64,000 nt of DNA from Hephaestia caeni (GTDB taxonomy: Bacteria; Pseudomonadota; Alphaproteobacteria; Sphingomonadales; Sphingomonadaceae). Below the pieces are notes generated by a model that was not told the origin of the DNA, did not search any database, and saw only the letters and a list, made by a program, of their open reading frames with translations. The stretch is from the NCBI RefSeq assembly GCF_003550065.1, contig NZ_QXDC01000004.1, positions 558,001 through 622,000 on the forward strand, given 5' to 3'. A program made the translations under genes and the position numbers. This document shows, one piece after another, positions 45,381 through 53,903 of the stretch. How positions within the stretch are numbered: position 1 is the first letter of the stretch; every line of letters begins with the position of its first letter.

Positions 45381-46624
45381 ACCCAGCTCGCGAACCACGT
45401 CCAACGGCGGAACGCATCGGGCCCGTCAAGCGGCATCGCGACGATGATCGGGTAGAAATAAACGAACAACGCCGCTGCAAGGATGACGAATGCCGACTGC
45501 GCGCGCTTGCTCACGTAGCGATCGAGCGCCGCCGCAAGCGCGGGGCAGAGAAACAGGCTCGACAGGAAATAATAATAGAAGAAGCCCAGCGATTTCGGGA
45601 TCACGATCCACGGCAGATAGGCGCCGAGCCACAACGCCACGATCGCCAATAGCGCCGCTGATCGGTCGCGCACGCTCGCCCACAGGCTCGCCGCCACCGC
45701 GACCAGCCCGCCCCACAGGATCGCTGGGTTGCCGATCATCAGGATGCCACGCATCGCGCCGTCGGCGCGCTCGTACAGATACCAGATCGGCCGCAGCATC
45801 AGCGGCCAGCTCCACCAACTCGACTGGTAAGTGTGTGGGGCAAGAATCTGCGTCTGCTCGGCGTAGATGGTAAGCTGGAACGGCAGCAGCGTCGCCAGCG
45901 TCAGCGGGTCGTTCGCGTAGAAGAAGGCGGGCAGGAAGGTAAGCAGATACGCCGCCCCTGCGCCGACCACGAGCACCAGCAGCAGTGCGGGCGTCACCAC
46001 GCCCCGCCAATACGCCCGATCGCTCACCTCTCGAAGGCGGAGGACGAGGATCGCGAGCCCGGCATAGCCAAGGAACGGCACCGCCGCCCATTTGCAGCCG
46101 ATCGCGAGCCCGATCAACGCGCCGCCCAGCGCTACCCGCGTCAACGCGCGCGCGCCCGAGGCACGCCGCGACGCCAGCAGCACCGCGACAGCGCTGACCA
46201 CGAACGCCGCCATGAAGCCATCGAGCATCGCGATCCGCGCCTGAACGAACAGTGTCATGCTCAGCATCGCAAACAGCCCCGCGAGCACCGCCGGGCGCAT
46301 CCGGCCGAGCAATTGCCAGGTGATCGCGAACAGCGCGGCGACGGTGACCGCGCCCGCCACCGTCGAGAAGAACCGCCAGCCCAGGCTATTATCGCCGAAC
46401 AGCGCGATTCCAGCGGCGATGATCGCCTTGCCGAGCAGCGGATGTTCGGTGTTCACAGGCGCCGCCAGCGCCAGCATCGTGCGCGCGGCGGGCACGTAAT
46501 GCACTTCGTCGAACACGAGCGTGTGGGGCACGGATACGCGGATCAGGAACAGCGTCTCGGCGACGAGGCCGAGCAGCACCGCCACCAGTATCGGACGAGG
46601 GTGAGACGGCGCCGCGGTCATCAT
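45377..46624 (-). CDS. Dolichyl-phosphate-mannose-protein mannosyltransferase (PMT)-like membrane protein
   Basis: A 415-residue polytopic inner-membrane GT-C protein. The conserved first loop FDEVHYVPAARTMLA supplies the acidic catalytic pair, followed by NTEHPLLGKAIIAAGIALFG typical of PMT. The C-terminal PMT_4TMC-like part shows YQSSWWSWPLMLRPIWYLYE. It probably transfers a mannose or related sugar from a polyprenyl phosphate donor to periplasmic acceptors. The start at 46624 (MMTAAPSHPRP) is chosen; the upstream extension would overlap metZ. Confidence 0.87.
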   Translation of the reverse strand: MMTAAPSHPRPILVAVLLGLVAETLFLIRVSVPHTLVFDEVHYVPAARTMLALAAPVNTEHPLLGKAIIAAGIALFGDNSLGWRFFSTVAGAVTVAALFAITWQLLGRMRPAVLAGLFAMLSMTLFVQARIAMLDGFMAAFVVSAVAVLLASRRASGARALTRVALGGALIGLAIGCKWAAVPFLGYAGLAILVLRLREVSDRAYWRGVVTPALLLVLVVGAGAAYLLTFLPAFFYANDPLTLATLLPFQLTIYAEQTQILAPHTYQSSWWSWPLMLRPIWYLYERADGAMRGILMIGNPAILWGGLVAVAASLWASVRDRSAALLAIVALWLGAYLPWIVIPKSLGFFYYYFLSSLFLCPALAAALDRYVSKRAQSAFVILAAALFVYFYPIIVAMPLDGPDAFRRWTWFASWV

Positions 46625-46704
46625 CGAGCGGCATAGCGCGGCGCCGATCGCGCAGGAAGGCTTGGCAGCCCCCAAAAGGAAAGGACGTTGACGGGCGGGT
46701 ATCG

Positions 46705-46719
46705 TCGCTTGCAAAGCGA
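46705..46719 (+). promoter_or_regulatory. Short hairpin overlapping the metZ ribosome site
   Basis: TCGCTT-GCA-AAGCGA forms a six-base stem ending six bases before the ATG. Its right arm includes part of the GCGAGG ribosome site. It may reduce translation unless opened. No known SAM-sensing fold could be matched here. Confidence 0.35.
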
Positions 46720-46724
46720 GGTTC

Positions 46725-47930
46725 ATGAAGAAAAGCACCGGCCAGAACCGCGAGATCACCCGCAATTGGCGCCCCGCCACCCAGGCGATCCGCGGCGGCA
46801 CCGCGCGTTCCGAATGGGGCGAAACCTCCGAAGCGATCTTCCTCACCTCGGGCTATTCGTACGATTGCGCGGGCGATGCGGCCGCGCGCTTCGCGCGCAC
46901 CCAGGACGGCATGACCTATTCGCGCCTCCAGAATCCGACCGTGCAGATGCTCGAGGAACGGATCGCACTGCTCGAAGGCGCCGAGGCGTGCCGGACGATG
47001 GCGTCGGGGATGGCCGCGATGACGGCGGCGCTGCTGTGCCAGCTCAGCCAGGGCGACCACGTCGTCGCGGGCCGCGCGGCGTTCGGATCGTGCCGTTGGC
47101 TGGTCGATACGCTGTTGCCGCGCTTCGGGATCGAGACGACCACGGTCGATGCCCGCGATCCGCAGACCTTCGCCGACGCGCTCAAGCCCAATACCAAGGT
47201 GTTCTTCTTCGAAACCCCGGCCAACCCGACGATGGACGTCGTCGACCTCGAAGCGGTGTGCGGCATCGCCCGCGCCAACAACGTGGTGTCGGTGGTCGAC
47301 AATGCCTTCGCGACCCCCGCGCTCCAGCGGCCGCTCGATTTCGGCGCCGATGTCGTCGCCTATTCGGCGACCAAGCTGATGGACGGCCAGGGCCGCGTGC
47401 TCGCCGGCGCCGTGACGGGAAGCAAAGCCTTTATCGAGGAGACGCTGCTTTCCTTCACGCGCAACACCGGGCCGACGCTGAGCGCGTTCAACGCCTGGGT
47501 GGTGCTGAAGGGCATGGAAACGCTCGATCTGCGCGCGCATCGCCAGAGCGAGGCCGCGATCGAGGTCGCGCGCTTCCTCGAAGGCCGCGTGCCGCGCGTG
47601 CTCCACCCCGGGCTGCCGAGCCACCCGCAACACGCGCTGGCGATGAAGCAGATGGACGCAGCCGGCCCGATCTTCGCGTTCGAGATCGAGGGTCGCGCGC
47701 AGGCGCACGGGCTGCTCGATGCGCTCACGCTGATCGATATCTCGAACAATATCGGCGACGCGCGCTCGCTGATGACGCACCCCGCGTCGACGACGCACGC
47801 CGGCGTCAGCGAGGACGTTCGCCGCGACATGGGGGTCAGCGAAGGCATGTTGCGGCTCAATGTCGGACTGGAGGACGTCCGCGACCTGATCGACGATCTC
47901 GATCAGGCGCTGCGTCAGGTCGGGCTATGA
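46725..47930 (+). CDS. metZ: O-succinylhomoserine sulfhydrylase MetZ
   Basis: PLP enzyme making homocysteine from an activated homoserine and sulfide in methionine synthesis. The 401 residues carry the Cys/Met-metabolism family features TYSRLQNPTVQMLEERIALLE, the aspartate in VVDNAFATPALQRPL and the PLP lysine K217 in AYSATKLMDGQGR. The RNWRPATQAIRGGTARSEWG start is typical of MetZ. Its stop overlaps the apaG start. Together with hom it serves the same pathway. O-acetyl- versus O-succinyl-homoserine specificity cannot be read. Confidence 0.92.
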   Translation: MKKSTGQNREITRNWRPATQAIRGGTARSEWGETSEAIFLTSGYSYDCAGDAAARFARTQDGMTYSRLQNPTVQMLEERIALLEGAEACRTMASGMAAMTAALLCQLSQGDHVVAGRAAFGSCRWLVDTLLPRFGIETTTVDARDPQTFADALKPNTKVFFFETPANPTMDVVDLEAVCGIARANNVVSVVDNAFATPALQRPLDFGADVVAYSATKLMDGQGRVLAGAVTGSKAFIEETLLSFTRNTGPTLSAFNAWVVLKGMETLDLRAHRQSEAAIEVARFLEGRVPRVLHPGLPSHPQHALAMKQMDAAGPIFAFEIEGRAQAHGLLDALTLIDISNNIGDARSLMTHPASTTHAGVSEDVRRDMGVSEGMLRLNVGLEDVRDLIDDLDQALRQVGL

Positions 47931-48325
47931 GGGCGCTGTTCCCCAATGTCGCCGAGACGCACGGCGTCGTCGTCCGCGTATCGGTGAGCTATCTGCCCGA
48001 GCAATCGGAGCCGGCACGGGGGCGCTGGTTCTGGGCCTATCATGTGCGGATCGAGAATGAGGGCACGCAGACGGTGCAGTTGCTGACGCGGCACTGGATC
48101 ATCACCGACGGCCGCGGCGCGCGCCACTCGGTGGAGGGCGAAGGCGTGGTCGGCGAACAACCCATGATCGAGCCCGGCGGCAGTTTCGATTACGTCTCGG
48201 GCTGCCCGCTCGCGACGCCGACCGGGGCGATGCAGGGCAGTTATCGTATGACCGCCGAAGACGGATCGAGCTTCGATGTCGAGATCCCCCGCTTCGCGCT
48301 GATCGCGCCGGCGGTGGCGCAATGA
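47927..48325 (+). CDS. apaG: ApaG domain protein
   Basis: A 132-residue immunoglobulin-like ApaG protein, linked in enterobacteria to cobalt/magnesium resistance but of unclear biochemistry. The family features VSVSYLPEQSEP, YHVRIENEGTQTVQLLTRHW and the GXG-rich GEGVVGEQPMIEPGGSFDY are present. The ATG lies on the metZ stop (ATGA), so the genes are translationally coupled. Confidence 0.92.
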   Translation: MRALFPNVAETHGVVVRVSVSYLPEQSEPARGRWFWAYHVRIENEGTQTVQLLTRHWIITDGRGARHSVEGEGVVGEQPMIEPGGSFDYVSGCPLATPTGAMQGSYRMTAEDGSSFDVEIPRFALIAPAVAQ

Positions 48326-48335
48326 GGGATTGTCC

Positions 48336-49124
48336 ATGAAGCGCACGCATCTTCCGCTCAACGGGCTGCGCGTGCTCGATGCGGCCGCACGCCATCTTTC
48401 CTTCACGCGCGCCGCCGACGAACTTGCCGTCACGCCCGCCGCGGTCGGCCAGCAGGTCCGCGCGCTCGAGGATACATTGGGCGTCGTGCTGTTCCGCCGC
48501 ACCACGCGCGGGCTCGAACTGACGCCCGAAGGCGCGGCGGGGCTCGACGCGCTGCGGCAGGGCTTCCTCCAGTTCGAGGAAGCGGTGCGCGCGATGCAGG
48601 CGGGGCAATCGTCGCGATCGCTGACGGTCGCGGCGCCGCGCGCGGTGATCGTCAAGTGGCTGATGCCGCGCCTCGCCGAGATCGCGGGCGGCGGCGACCA
48701 GCGGATCGTGCTCGTCACCGCCGACGACGACGTCGATTTCACCGAGGCCAATCTCGATCTCGCGATCCGCTGGGGCACCGGCCCGGGCGAGCATGAAGGC
48801 GAAGCGATCGAATCGGACGGTATGGTGACGATCGAACGGGCCGGCGGCGGCGGCGACGGCGCGATCGCCTGGCCCGGCTGCTGCGCCGAGGACAGCAATG
48901 CGGCGGTGCAGGTCGGCGACGCGGGGCTTGCGATCGATGCCGCCGCGCAGGGGCTGGGCCGCGCGACCGTGCCCGAACTGCTCGCCGCGCGCGATATCGC
49001 CGCGGGGCGGGTCGCGATGGTGGGCGATCCGCAACCCTCGACGCTCGGCTATTGGCTGGTCGCGCCGCTGCCGCAATGGCGCCAGCAGAAGGTGCGCGCG
49101 CTGGTCGACGCGCTCGTCCTATGA
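48336..49124 (+). CDS. LysR-family transcriptional regulator, GcvA-like
   Basis: A 262-residue regulator. The N-terminal winged helix-turn-helix NGLRVLDAAARHLSFTRAADELAVTPAAVGQQVRALE (about 8-48) resembles GcvA-type LysR proteins. A shortened effector domain follows. At 262 residues it is shorter than the usual 290-310, so part of the effector domain is reduced. ATG 48336 with GAGGGA upstream is preferred to a TTG six bases earlier. Its stop overlaps the GNAT start. Confidence 0.87.
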   Translation: MKRTHLPLNGLRVLDAAARHLSFTRAADELAVTPAAVGQQVRALEDTLGVVLFRRTTRGLELTPEGAAGLDALRQGFLQFEEAVRAMQAGQSSRSLTVAAPRAVIVKWLMPRLAEIAGGGDQRIVLVTADDDVDFTEANLDLAIRWGTGPGEHEGEAIESDGMVTIERAGGGGDGAIAWPGCCAEDSNAAVQVGDAGLAIDAAAQGLGRATVPELLAARDIAAGRVAMVGDPQPSTLGYWLVAPLPQWRQQKVRALVDALVL

Positions 49125-49651
49125 CCGCGGTGCCGCCGCTCGCGACGGCACGGTTGCGGATGCGCGCGCTGACGGTCGACGATGCCGAGGCGATGTTCCC
49201 CACGCTGTCGGATTCGGCGCTGATGACGTGGTGGTCGCGAGCGCCTTTCGCCAGCATCGAGGAAGTGCGCGACTATTTCGCGCCGCGCCCCGACATGGAG
49301 GGTTGGCGTTGCTGGGCGATCACGCTGGCCGGCGAGGATCGGGCGATCGGCTGGGTCGCAGCGGGCGAGAAGCGACAGGGCGGCGTTACCGAGATCGGCT
49401 ACATCCTCGCCCGCGATCATTGGGGCGGCGGCATCGCCCGCGAGGCGGTGTCGGCGGTGATCACCCGGCTGTTCGCCGAAGGCCAGCGCCGCGTCTTCGC
49501 CGATACCGATCCCGACAACACCGCCTCGAACGCGCTGCTCGATCGCCTCGGATTCCGGCGCGAAGGACTGTTGCGGGCGGAATGGAACACCCATATCGGC
49601 GTGCGCGACAGCGTGATCTGGGGGCTGCTGGCCGATGAGTGGAAAGGCTGA
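49121..49651 (+). CDS. GNAT acetyltransferase, RimJ/RimL type
   Basis: A 176-residue acetyltransferase starting MTAVPPLATARLRMRALTVD, the typical first strand of RimJ/RimL-like proteins. EIGYILARDHWGGGIAREAV is the acetyl-CoA loop, and NTASNALLDRLGFRREG closes the fold. Substrate unknown. It is coupled to the lysR stop by ATGA and is the fourth gene of the metZ chain. Confidence 0.88.
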   Translation: MTAVPPLATARLRMRALTVDDAEAMFPTLSDSALMTWWSRAPFASIEEVRDYFAPRPDMEGWRCWAITLAGEDRAIGWVAAGEKRQGGVTEIGYILARDHWGGGIAREAVSAVITRLFAEGQRRVFADTDPDNTASNALLDRLGFRREGLLRAEWNTHIGVRDSVIWGLLADEWKG

Positions 49652-49652
49652 C

Positions 49653-49910
49653 ATGACGGCACCCGATCTCCGCGATCCCGCCCAGCGCCGCGCCTATCGC
49701 CGCGAGTTGATGGGGGTCGCCCGCACCGAGCGCTATTGGGGCATCTTCCTGGCGATGATCGGGATCGCTTTGCTGTGGATGCGCCGATCGGGCTGGGCGA
49801 CCGTCCCCGAATGGCTGGCGCCGGTGGCGATCGGCCTCGGCATCGTGCTGATGCTGATCGGCATCATCCATCGGATGCGCCACCACCGCCGCCGGATGCG
49901 CGGCGAATAG
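49653..49910 (+). CDS. Small two-helix membrane protein
   Basis: 85 residues with an amphipathic start (MTAPDLRDPAQRRAYRREL), two membrane helices (about 30-44 and 57-75) and a basic histidine/arginine tail (HRMRHHRRRMRGE). No family recognised. It starts two bases after the GNAT stop, behind AAAGG, and is probably the last gene of the metZ chain. Confidence 0.67.
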   Translation: MTAPDLRDPAQRRAYRRELMGVARTERYWGIFLAMIGIALLWMRRSGWATVPEWLAPVAIGLGIVLMLIGIIHRMRHHRRRMRGE

Positions 49911-49973
49911 GGCCGATCGACATCCAGCCCATGTCGGCCTGCAAATGCCGGTTCCCCGCGCTTCCGGTGCTCA

Positions 49974-49988
49974 CGTACTGAAAGTACG
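49974..49988. other. Hairpin CGTACT-GAA-AGTACG in a 301-base gene-free stretch
   Basis: The stretch 49911-50211 holds no convincing gene. This six-base perfect stem sits inside TTCCGGTGCTCA...CTGCGCTCCGGATCAC. It is followed by AT-richer sequence around 50015-50055 (ACCACCATTTTCGG, CCTAAATGTCGAAC). The block looks like another dispersed element type or a small RNA remnant. The rest of the stretch is the XRE operon control region. Confidence 0.4.
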
Positions 49989-50141
49989 CTGCGCTCCGGA
50001 TCACGAGAAACCACCATTTTCGGCTCGACCTGACCTAAATGTCGAACGGCCCTTAGGGCAATTTCGAGCCGAAGCCTGCCTTCAACATCCCGCCGAAGGT
50101 AAGGCGAAGGTGAGGCCAACGACCCCAGGATTTGCGTGCGT

Positions 50142-50190
50142 GTAAAGCAACCTTGACGTAAAGTACGCTTGTCTGTAAAGCTACCTTTAC
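50142..50190. promoter_or_regulatory. Three tandem GTAAAG-N4-CTTTAC-type operators
   Basis: Copies begin at 50142 (GTAAAG-CAAC-CTTGAC), 50158 (GTAAAG-TACG-CTTGTC) and 50175 (GTAAAG-CTAC-CTTTAC, perfect). Spacing is 16 and 17 bases. A further half site (CTTTAC) at 50207-50212 overlaps the start codon of the membrane-protein gene. Likely target of the XRE regulator encoded downstream. Confidence 0.67.
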
Positions 50191-50211
50191 TGATTCGAAA
50201 GGGAGCTTTAC

Positions 50212-50628
50212 ATGAACAAGCACTCGCAAGCCGGGCGGCGCTATCTGCGGCGCTTTTATCCGACGATGACGGCCTATGTCGTCGCGCTGATCGGCGCGAA
50301 CTGGGCGATCAATGCGTGGCACCCGAGCGGGGCGGCGCTCGTCGCGCTCGCGATCCTGCCCGCGCTGCCGATCATCGCCGTCATCGGGGTGATGGGCCTC
50401 TATCTCGTCGAGGAAACCGACGAATATGTGCGCCAGCGCGCCGTTACCGCGATGATGGTGGGGCTGGCGGTCATGCTGTCGATCGCCACCGCCTGGGGCT
50501 TTCTGGAGGAAGGCGGCGTCTTGCCGCATGTTCCCGCTTACTGGGCGTTCATCGTCTGGTGCGCCGCCTGGGGGCTCGCGCAATGCGTGCGCGGTCTGGT
50601 CGAACGATTCACCCGAGATGCGGCATGA
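50212..50628 (+). CDS. Membrane protein, partner of an XRE regulator
   Basis: A 138-residue protein with four hydrophobic helices (about 20-34, 41-63, 79-97, 108-127) and a conserved-looking VEETDEYVRQRAVTAMM segment between helices 2 and 3. Such proteins are often followed directly by a small XRE regulator, as here (ATGA overlap). The role is unknown; a stress-sensing or envelope function is only inferred from the regulatory pairing. A GGGAG ribosome site is present. Confidence 0.77.
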   Translation: MNKHSQAGRRYLRRFYPTMTAYVVALIGANWAINAWHPSGAALVALAILPALPIIAVIGVMGLYLVEETDEYVRQRAVTAMMVGLAVMLSIATAWGFLEEGGVLPHVPAYWAFIVWCAAWGLAQCVRGLVERFTRDAA

Positions 50629-50834
50629 ACAACCGCCTCAAGGTGCTGCGCGCCGAGCGCGACTGGAGCCAGCAGGATCTGGCCGAGCGGCTCGCGGTGT
50701 CGCGCCAGAGCGTCAACGCGATCGAGACCGGGCGCTACGATCCCTCGCTTCCGCTCGCGTTCAGGATCGCCGACCTGTTCGGGCTGACGATCGAACAGAT
50801 TTTCATCAATCCCGCCAAGGAAACCGACCAATGA
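50625..50834 (+). CDS. Small XRE-family helix-turn-helix regulator
   Basis: A 69-residue protein that is essentially one DNA-binding domain: NNRLKVLRAERDWSQQDLAERLAVSRQSVNAIETGRYDPSLPLAFRIADLF. It matches the YozG/YgzD-like group of XRE regulators. It is coupled at both ends by ATGA overlaps (membrane protein before, hydrolase after). It is the best candidate to bind the triple operator at the head of its operon, giving autoregulation. Confidence 0.89.
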   Translation: MNNRLKVLRAERDWSQQDLAERLAVSRQSVNAIETGRYDPSLPLAFRIADLFGLTIEQIFINPAKETDQ

Positions 50835-51748
50835 TCACGCATTTCAAACTTCGCATCCTCGCGTCCGCCGTCACGATGATGGCGGTGCTGCATCCCGCCG
50901 CCGGCCATAGCGCGCCCGCCGCGGCGGGCGATACGACGCAGGCCGATACGACGCAGATGGACCATATCTCGGTTCAGGCGACCGGCAGCGGCGCGCCGGT
51001 GATCCTGATCCCCGGCCTTGCCAGCCCGCGCGCCGTCTATGACGGCATCGTGCCCGCGATCGACGCGACGCACCGCGTCTATACGGTGCAGGTCAACGGC
51101 TTCGGCGGCGGCGATCCGGGCAAGAACCTCGCGCCCGGAATCCTCGACGGGATCGTCGCCGATCTCGACGCGTTCATGGCGGCGAACAAGCTTTCAGGCG
51201 CGGCGGTGGTCGGCCATTCGATGGGCGGGCTCGTCGGGCTGATGCTCGCCAAGGCGCACCCGGACGACGTCGGCAAGCTGATGGTGGTCGATGCGCTGCC
51301 CTATGTCGGCGACATCTTCGTCCCCGGCGCGACGGTGGCGCAGATCGAGCCGCAGGCGAAGGCGATCCGCGACCGGATGGTGGCGAGCTATCCCACGCCC
51401 GATGCCGCGCAGGCCAAGGCGACCGCCGCCGGCATGGCGCTGACCCCGGCGGCGCAGGCGAAGGTCGCGGCCTGGGTGACGGCGGCCGACGCCCGCGTCT
51501 CGGGCCAGGCGATGTACGAAGACATGACGACCGACCTGCGCCCCGACATGGCCGCGATCGCGACCCCGATCACGCTCGTCTATCCGTTCTCGGCACAATT
51601 GCCCAAGGAGCGCGCGGACGCATTCTATCGGGCGGAATATGCGACAGCGCCGAACGTGACCTTCGTGCCCGTCGCCGACAGCGCGCACTTCGTGATGCTC
51701 GATCAGCCGGCCGCGTTCGCCGAGGCAGTCGAGACGTTTCTGAAGTAG
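50831..51748 (+). CDS. Exported alpha/beta hydrolase
   Basis: A 305-residue hydrolase with a signal peptide (about 1-28, HPAAGHSAPA). The nucleophile is S130 in VVGHSMGGLVG. The oxyanion region is LIPGLASPRAVYDG and the catalytic histidine lies in DSAHFVMLDQP near the C-terminus. The acid is probably an Asp before it. Substrate unknown. It is the third gene of the operon driven from the triple operator, with its start overlapping the XRE stop. Confidence 0.85.
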   Translation: MITHFKLRILASAVTMMAVLHPAAGHSAPAAAGDTTQADTTQMDHISVQATGSGAPVILIPGLASPRAVYDGIVPAIDATHRVYTVQVNGFGGGDPGKNLAPGILDGIVADLDAFMAANKLSGAAVVGHSMGGLVGLMLAKAHPDDVGKLMVVDALPYVGDIFVPGATVAQIEPQAKAIRDRMVASYPTPDAAQAKATAAGMALTPAAQAKVAAWVTAADARVSGQAMYEDMTTDLRPDMAAIATPITLVYPFSAQLPKERADAFYRAEYATAPNVTFVPVADSAHFVMLDQPAAFAEAVETFLK

Positions 51749-51766
51749 AGCCCCAGCAACCCAACC

Positions 51767-51798
51767 GTCATGCCGGACGGGTTCCGATCCGGCATGAC
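51767..51798. repeat. Palindrome B5 (short family-B element)
   Basis: Perfect 11-base arms GTCATGCCGGA and TCCGGCATGAC around ten bases. It lies just after the hydrolase stop and might also act as a transcript end. Confidence 0.77.
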
Positions 51799-51897
51799 GG
51801 ACGAAAGCTCGATAGGGCGGTGCCTGACTGCGCCCGGCTCGGGAGCCGGCGCGGCGCATCGCTTCCAATGCACCCCGCGCGCCCTTAGACATCCCCC

Positions 51898-52632
51898 ATG
51901 TCCGATGCCGATACCAATACCCAGCCCCGCCCTGCCCTCGCTTACCATCTGACCGAGGGCACCGGCCCGACGGTGATCTTCCTGCCCGGCTATGCCTCCG
52001 ACATGGCGGGCAGCAAGGCACTCGCGCTGGAGGCGTGGGCGAAAGCGCGCGGGCAGGCGTATCTGCGCTTCGATTATGCCGGTTGCGGCCGCAGCGAGGG
52101 GGCGTTCGCCGACCAGACGCTGGCCGGCTGGCGCGACGACGCGCTGACGATGATCGACCGGGCGGTGACCGGCCCCGTGGTGCTGGTGGGATCGTCGATG
52201 GGCGGCTGGATCATGCTGCTCGCAGCCCTCGCGCGGCCCGATCGGGTGGCGGGGCTGATCGGCATCGCCGCCGCGCCCGATTTCACCGACTGGGGCTTCA
52301 CGATCGACGAGAAGATGACGATCCTGAATACCGGCAAGCTCGAACAGCCGAGCGCCTATTCGGATCAGCCGACGCTCACGACGCGCGCCTTCTGGTCGTC
52401 GGGCGAGGCCAACCGGCTGATGCACGGCGAGATCGCGATCGACGTGCCGGTGCGGCTGATCCACGGCCAGGCCGATAGCGACGTGCCGTTCGAGATCGCG
52501 CTCCGGCTCGCCAAAAGGCTGCGTTCAGCCGATGTGCAGACGTGGATGATAAAGGACGGCGAACACCGCCTGTCGCGCGACCCCGATATCGCGCTGATCC
52601 TTCGGGCGGTCGAGGATGTGATCGCAACCTGA
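51898..52632 (+). CDS. Cytoplasmic alpha/beta hydrolase
   Basis: A 244-residue hydrolase without signal peptide. The nucleophile is S100 in LVGSSMGGWIML, the oxyanion part is VIFLPGYASDMAGSKA, and FDYAGCGRSEGAF follows strand 4. The acid is likely in IHGQADSDVPF and the histidine in DGEHRLSRD. The pattern resembles ABHD10/acyl-protein-thioesterase-like hydrolases. The stop overlaps the next start (TGATG). Confidence 0.87.
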   Translation: MSDADTNTQPRPALAYHLTEGTGPTVIFLPGYASDMAGSKALALEAWAKARGQAYLRFDYAGCGRSEGAFADQTLAGWRDDALTMIDRAVTGPVVLVGSSMGGWIMLLAALARPDRVAGLIGIAAAPDFTDWGFTIDEKMTILNTGKLEQPSAYSDQPTLTTRAFWSSGEANRLMHGEIAIDVPVRLIHGQADSDVPFEIALRLAKRLRSADVQTWMIKDGEHRLSRDPDIALILRAVEDVIAT

Positions 52633-53384
52633 TGCTGCCGCTTTTCATCGCCGCCGCCGCATTGCAGGCCGTTTCCGGCCCGCCGGTCTCGGCCGCCGAC
52701 CGCTATCATCGCTGCCTCGATGCCGCGACCCGGCGCCCCGCCGAGGGCGAGACCGAGGCGATCCGCTGGAAAGCCGCGGGCGGCGGCGTCCGTGCGCGCC
52801 AATGCCTGGGCGTTGCGCTCGCCAACCAGCAGCGCTGGATCGGCGCCGCCGACGAATTCGAGGGCGCGGCCAAGGATGCGCAGACCGCGCGCGATCCCGA
52901 CGCGGGTAGCTATTGGGCGCAGGCGGGCAATGCGTGGCTCGCCGCGGGCGAAGCGGTGAACGCGCAGCACGCACTCGACGCCGCGATCGCCGGCGGCACG
53001 CTGACCGGGCTGCATCTGGGCGAGGCGCATCTCGATCGCGCGCGCGCGCTGGTCGCGGCCGGGGCGCTGGCCGCGGCGCGTGACGATATCGACGCCGCGC
53101 TCGTCGATGCGGGCGACGATCCGCTCGCCTGGTTGCTGTCGGCGACGCTCGCGCGGCGGATGAACGACTGGGCGCGCGCCAAGAAGGACATCGCCGAGGC
53201 GTTGACGCGCGCGGGAGATGACGCCTCGGTACAACTCGAAGCGGGCAATATCGCCGCAGCGACCGGCGACGAGGAAGCCGCGAAAGCGGCGTGGGACCAG
53301 GCGATGCGGCTTGGCCCCGAAACCGCCGCCGGTCGTGCGGCGGGCATCGCGCTCCAGCAGTTCACGCCGACGCCGGGGCGTTGA
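52632..53384 (+). CDS. Exported TPR-type protein
   Basis: A 250-residue protein with a short signal peptide (about 1-21). Alanine-rich helix pairs of the tetratricopeptide kind follow, for example GSYWAQAGNAWLAAGEAVNAQ, DPLAWLLSATLARRMNDWARA and ASVQLEAGNIAAATGDEEA. It probably serves as a periplasmic protein-protein interaction scaffold. It is translationally coupled to the hydrolase before it. Confidence 0.77.
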   Translation: MLPLFIAAAALQAVSGPPVSAADRYHRCLDAATRRPAEGETEAIRWKAAGGGVRARQCLGVALANQQRWIGAADEFEGAAKDAQTARDPDAGSYWAQAGNAWLAAGEAVNAQHALDAAIAGGTLTGLHLGEAHLDRARALVAAGALAAARDDIDAALVDAGDDPLAWLLSATLARRMNDWARAKKDIAEALTRAGDDASVQLEAGNIAAATGDEEAAKAAWDQAMRLGPETAAGRAAGIALQQFTPTPGR

Positions 53385-53446
53385 GCGGGTAGCGCGGCGG
53401 CGCCCGCGCGCCTATCTCGATCGGCGCCACGCAACGGGAGCCGCCG

Positions 53447-53902
53447 ATGAACTATCTCCACACCATGATCCGCGTCACCGACCCCGACGCGACGATCCGC
53501 TTCTTCGAACTGTTGGGCCTGAAGGAAGTCCGCCGGATGGAAAGCGAGCAAGGGCGCTTCACGCTGATCTTCCTCGCCGCGCCCGGCGATATGAACGCGC
53601 CCGGAGAACGAGCGAACGCCGAGGTCGAGCTGACCTACAACTGGCCTGCTGACGACGGCAGCGCCCCCGAAGCCTATTCGGGCGGGCGCAATTTCGGGCA
53701 TCTCGCCTATCGCGTCGACAATATCTACGCGACCTGCCAGCGGTTGATGGATGGCGGGGTGACGATCAACCGCCCGCCGCGCGACGGCCATATGGCCTTC
53801 GTCAGAACGCCCGACGGCATCTCGATCGAACTGCTCCAAGCTGGGGACATCCTTGCCCCCGCCGAACCCTGGGCGTCGATGCCCAACACCGGCAGTTGGT
53901 GA
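53447..53902 (+). CDS. gloA: Lactoylglutathione lyase (glyoxalase I)
   Basis: A 151-residue enzyme converting the methylglyoxal-glutathione hemithioacetal to lactoylglutathione. It has two beta-alpha-beta-beta-beta units with metal ligands in the expected places: H5 in [12 protein letters not shown], the Glu in EVELTYNW, the His in [11 protein letters not shown] and the Glu in [10 protein letters not shown]. It is followed immediately by gloB, the next enzyme of methylglyoxal removal. Confidence 0.92.
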   Translation: MNYLHTMIRVTDPDATIRFFELLGLKEVRRMESEQGRFTLIFLAAPGDMNAPGERANAEVELTYNWPADDGSAPEAYSGGRNFGHLAYRVDNIYATCQRLMDGGVTINRPPRDGHMAFVRTPDGISIELLQAGDILAPAEPWASMPNTGSW

Positions 53903-53903
53903 G

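Noticed and set aside
46625-46724. SAM-II or SAM/SAH riboswitch before metZ
   Set aside because: The conserved loop sequences of these classes are not present; only a short hairpin remains.
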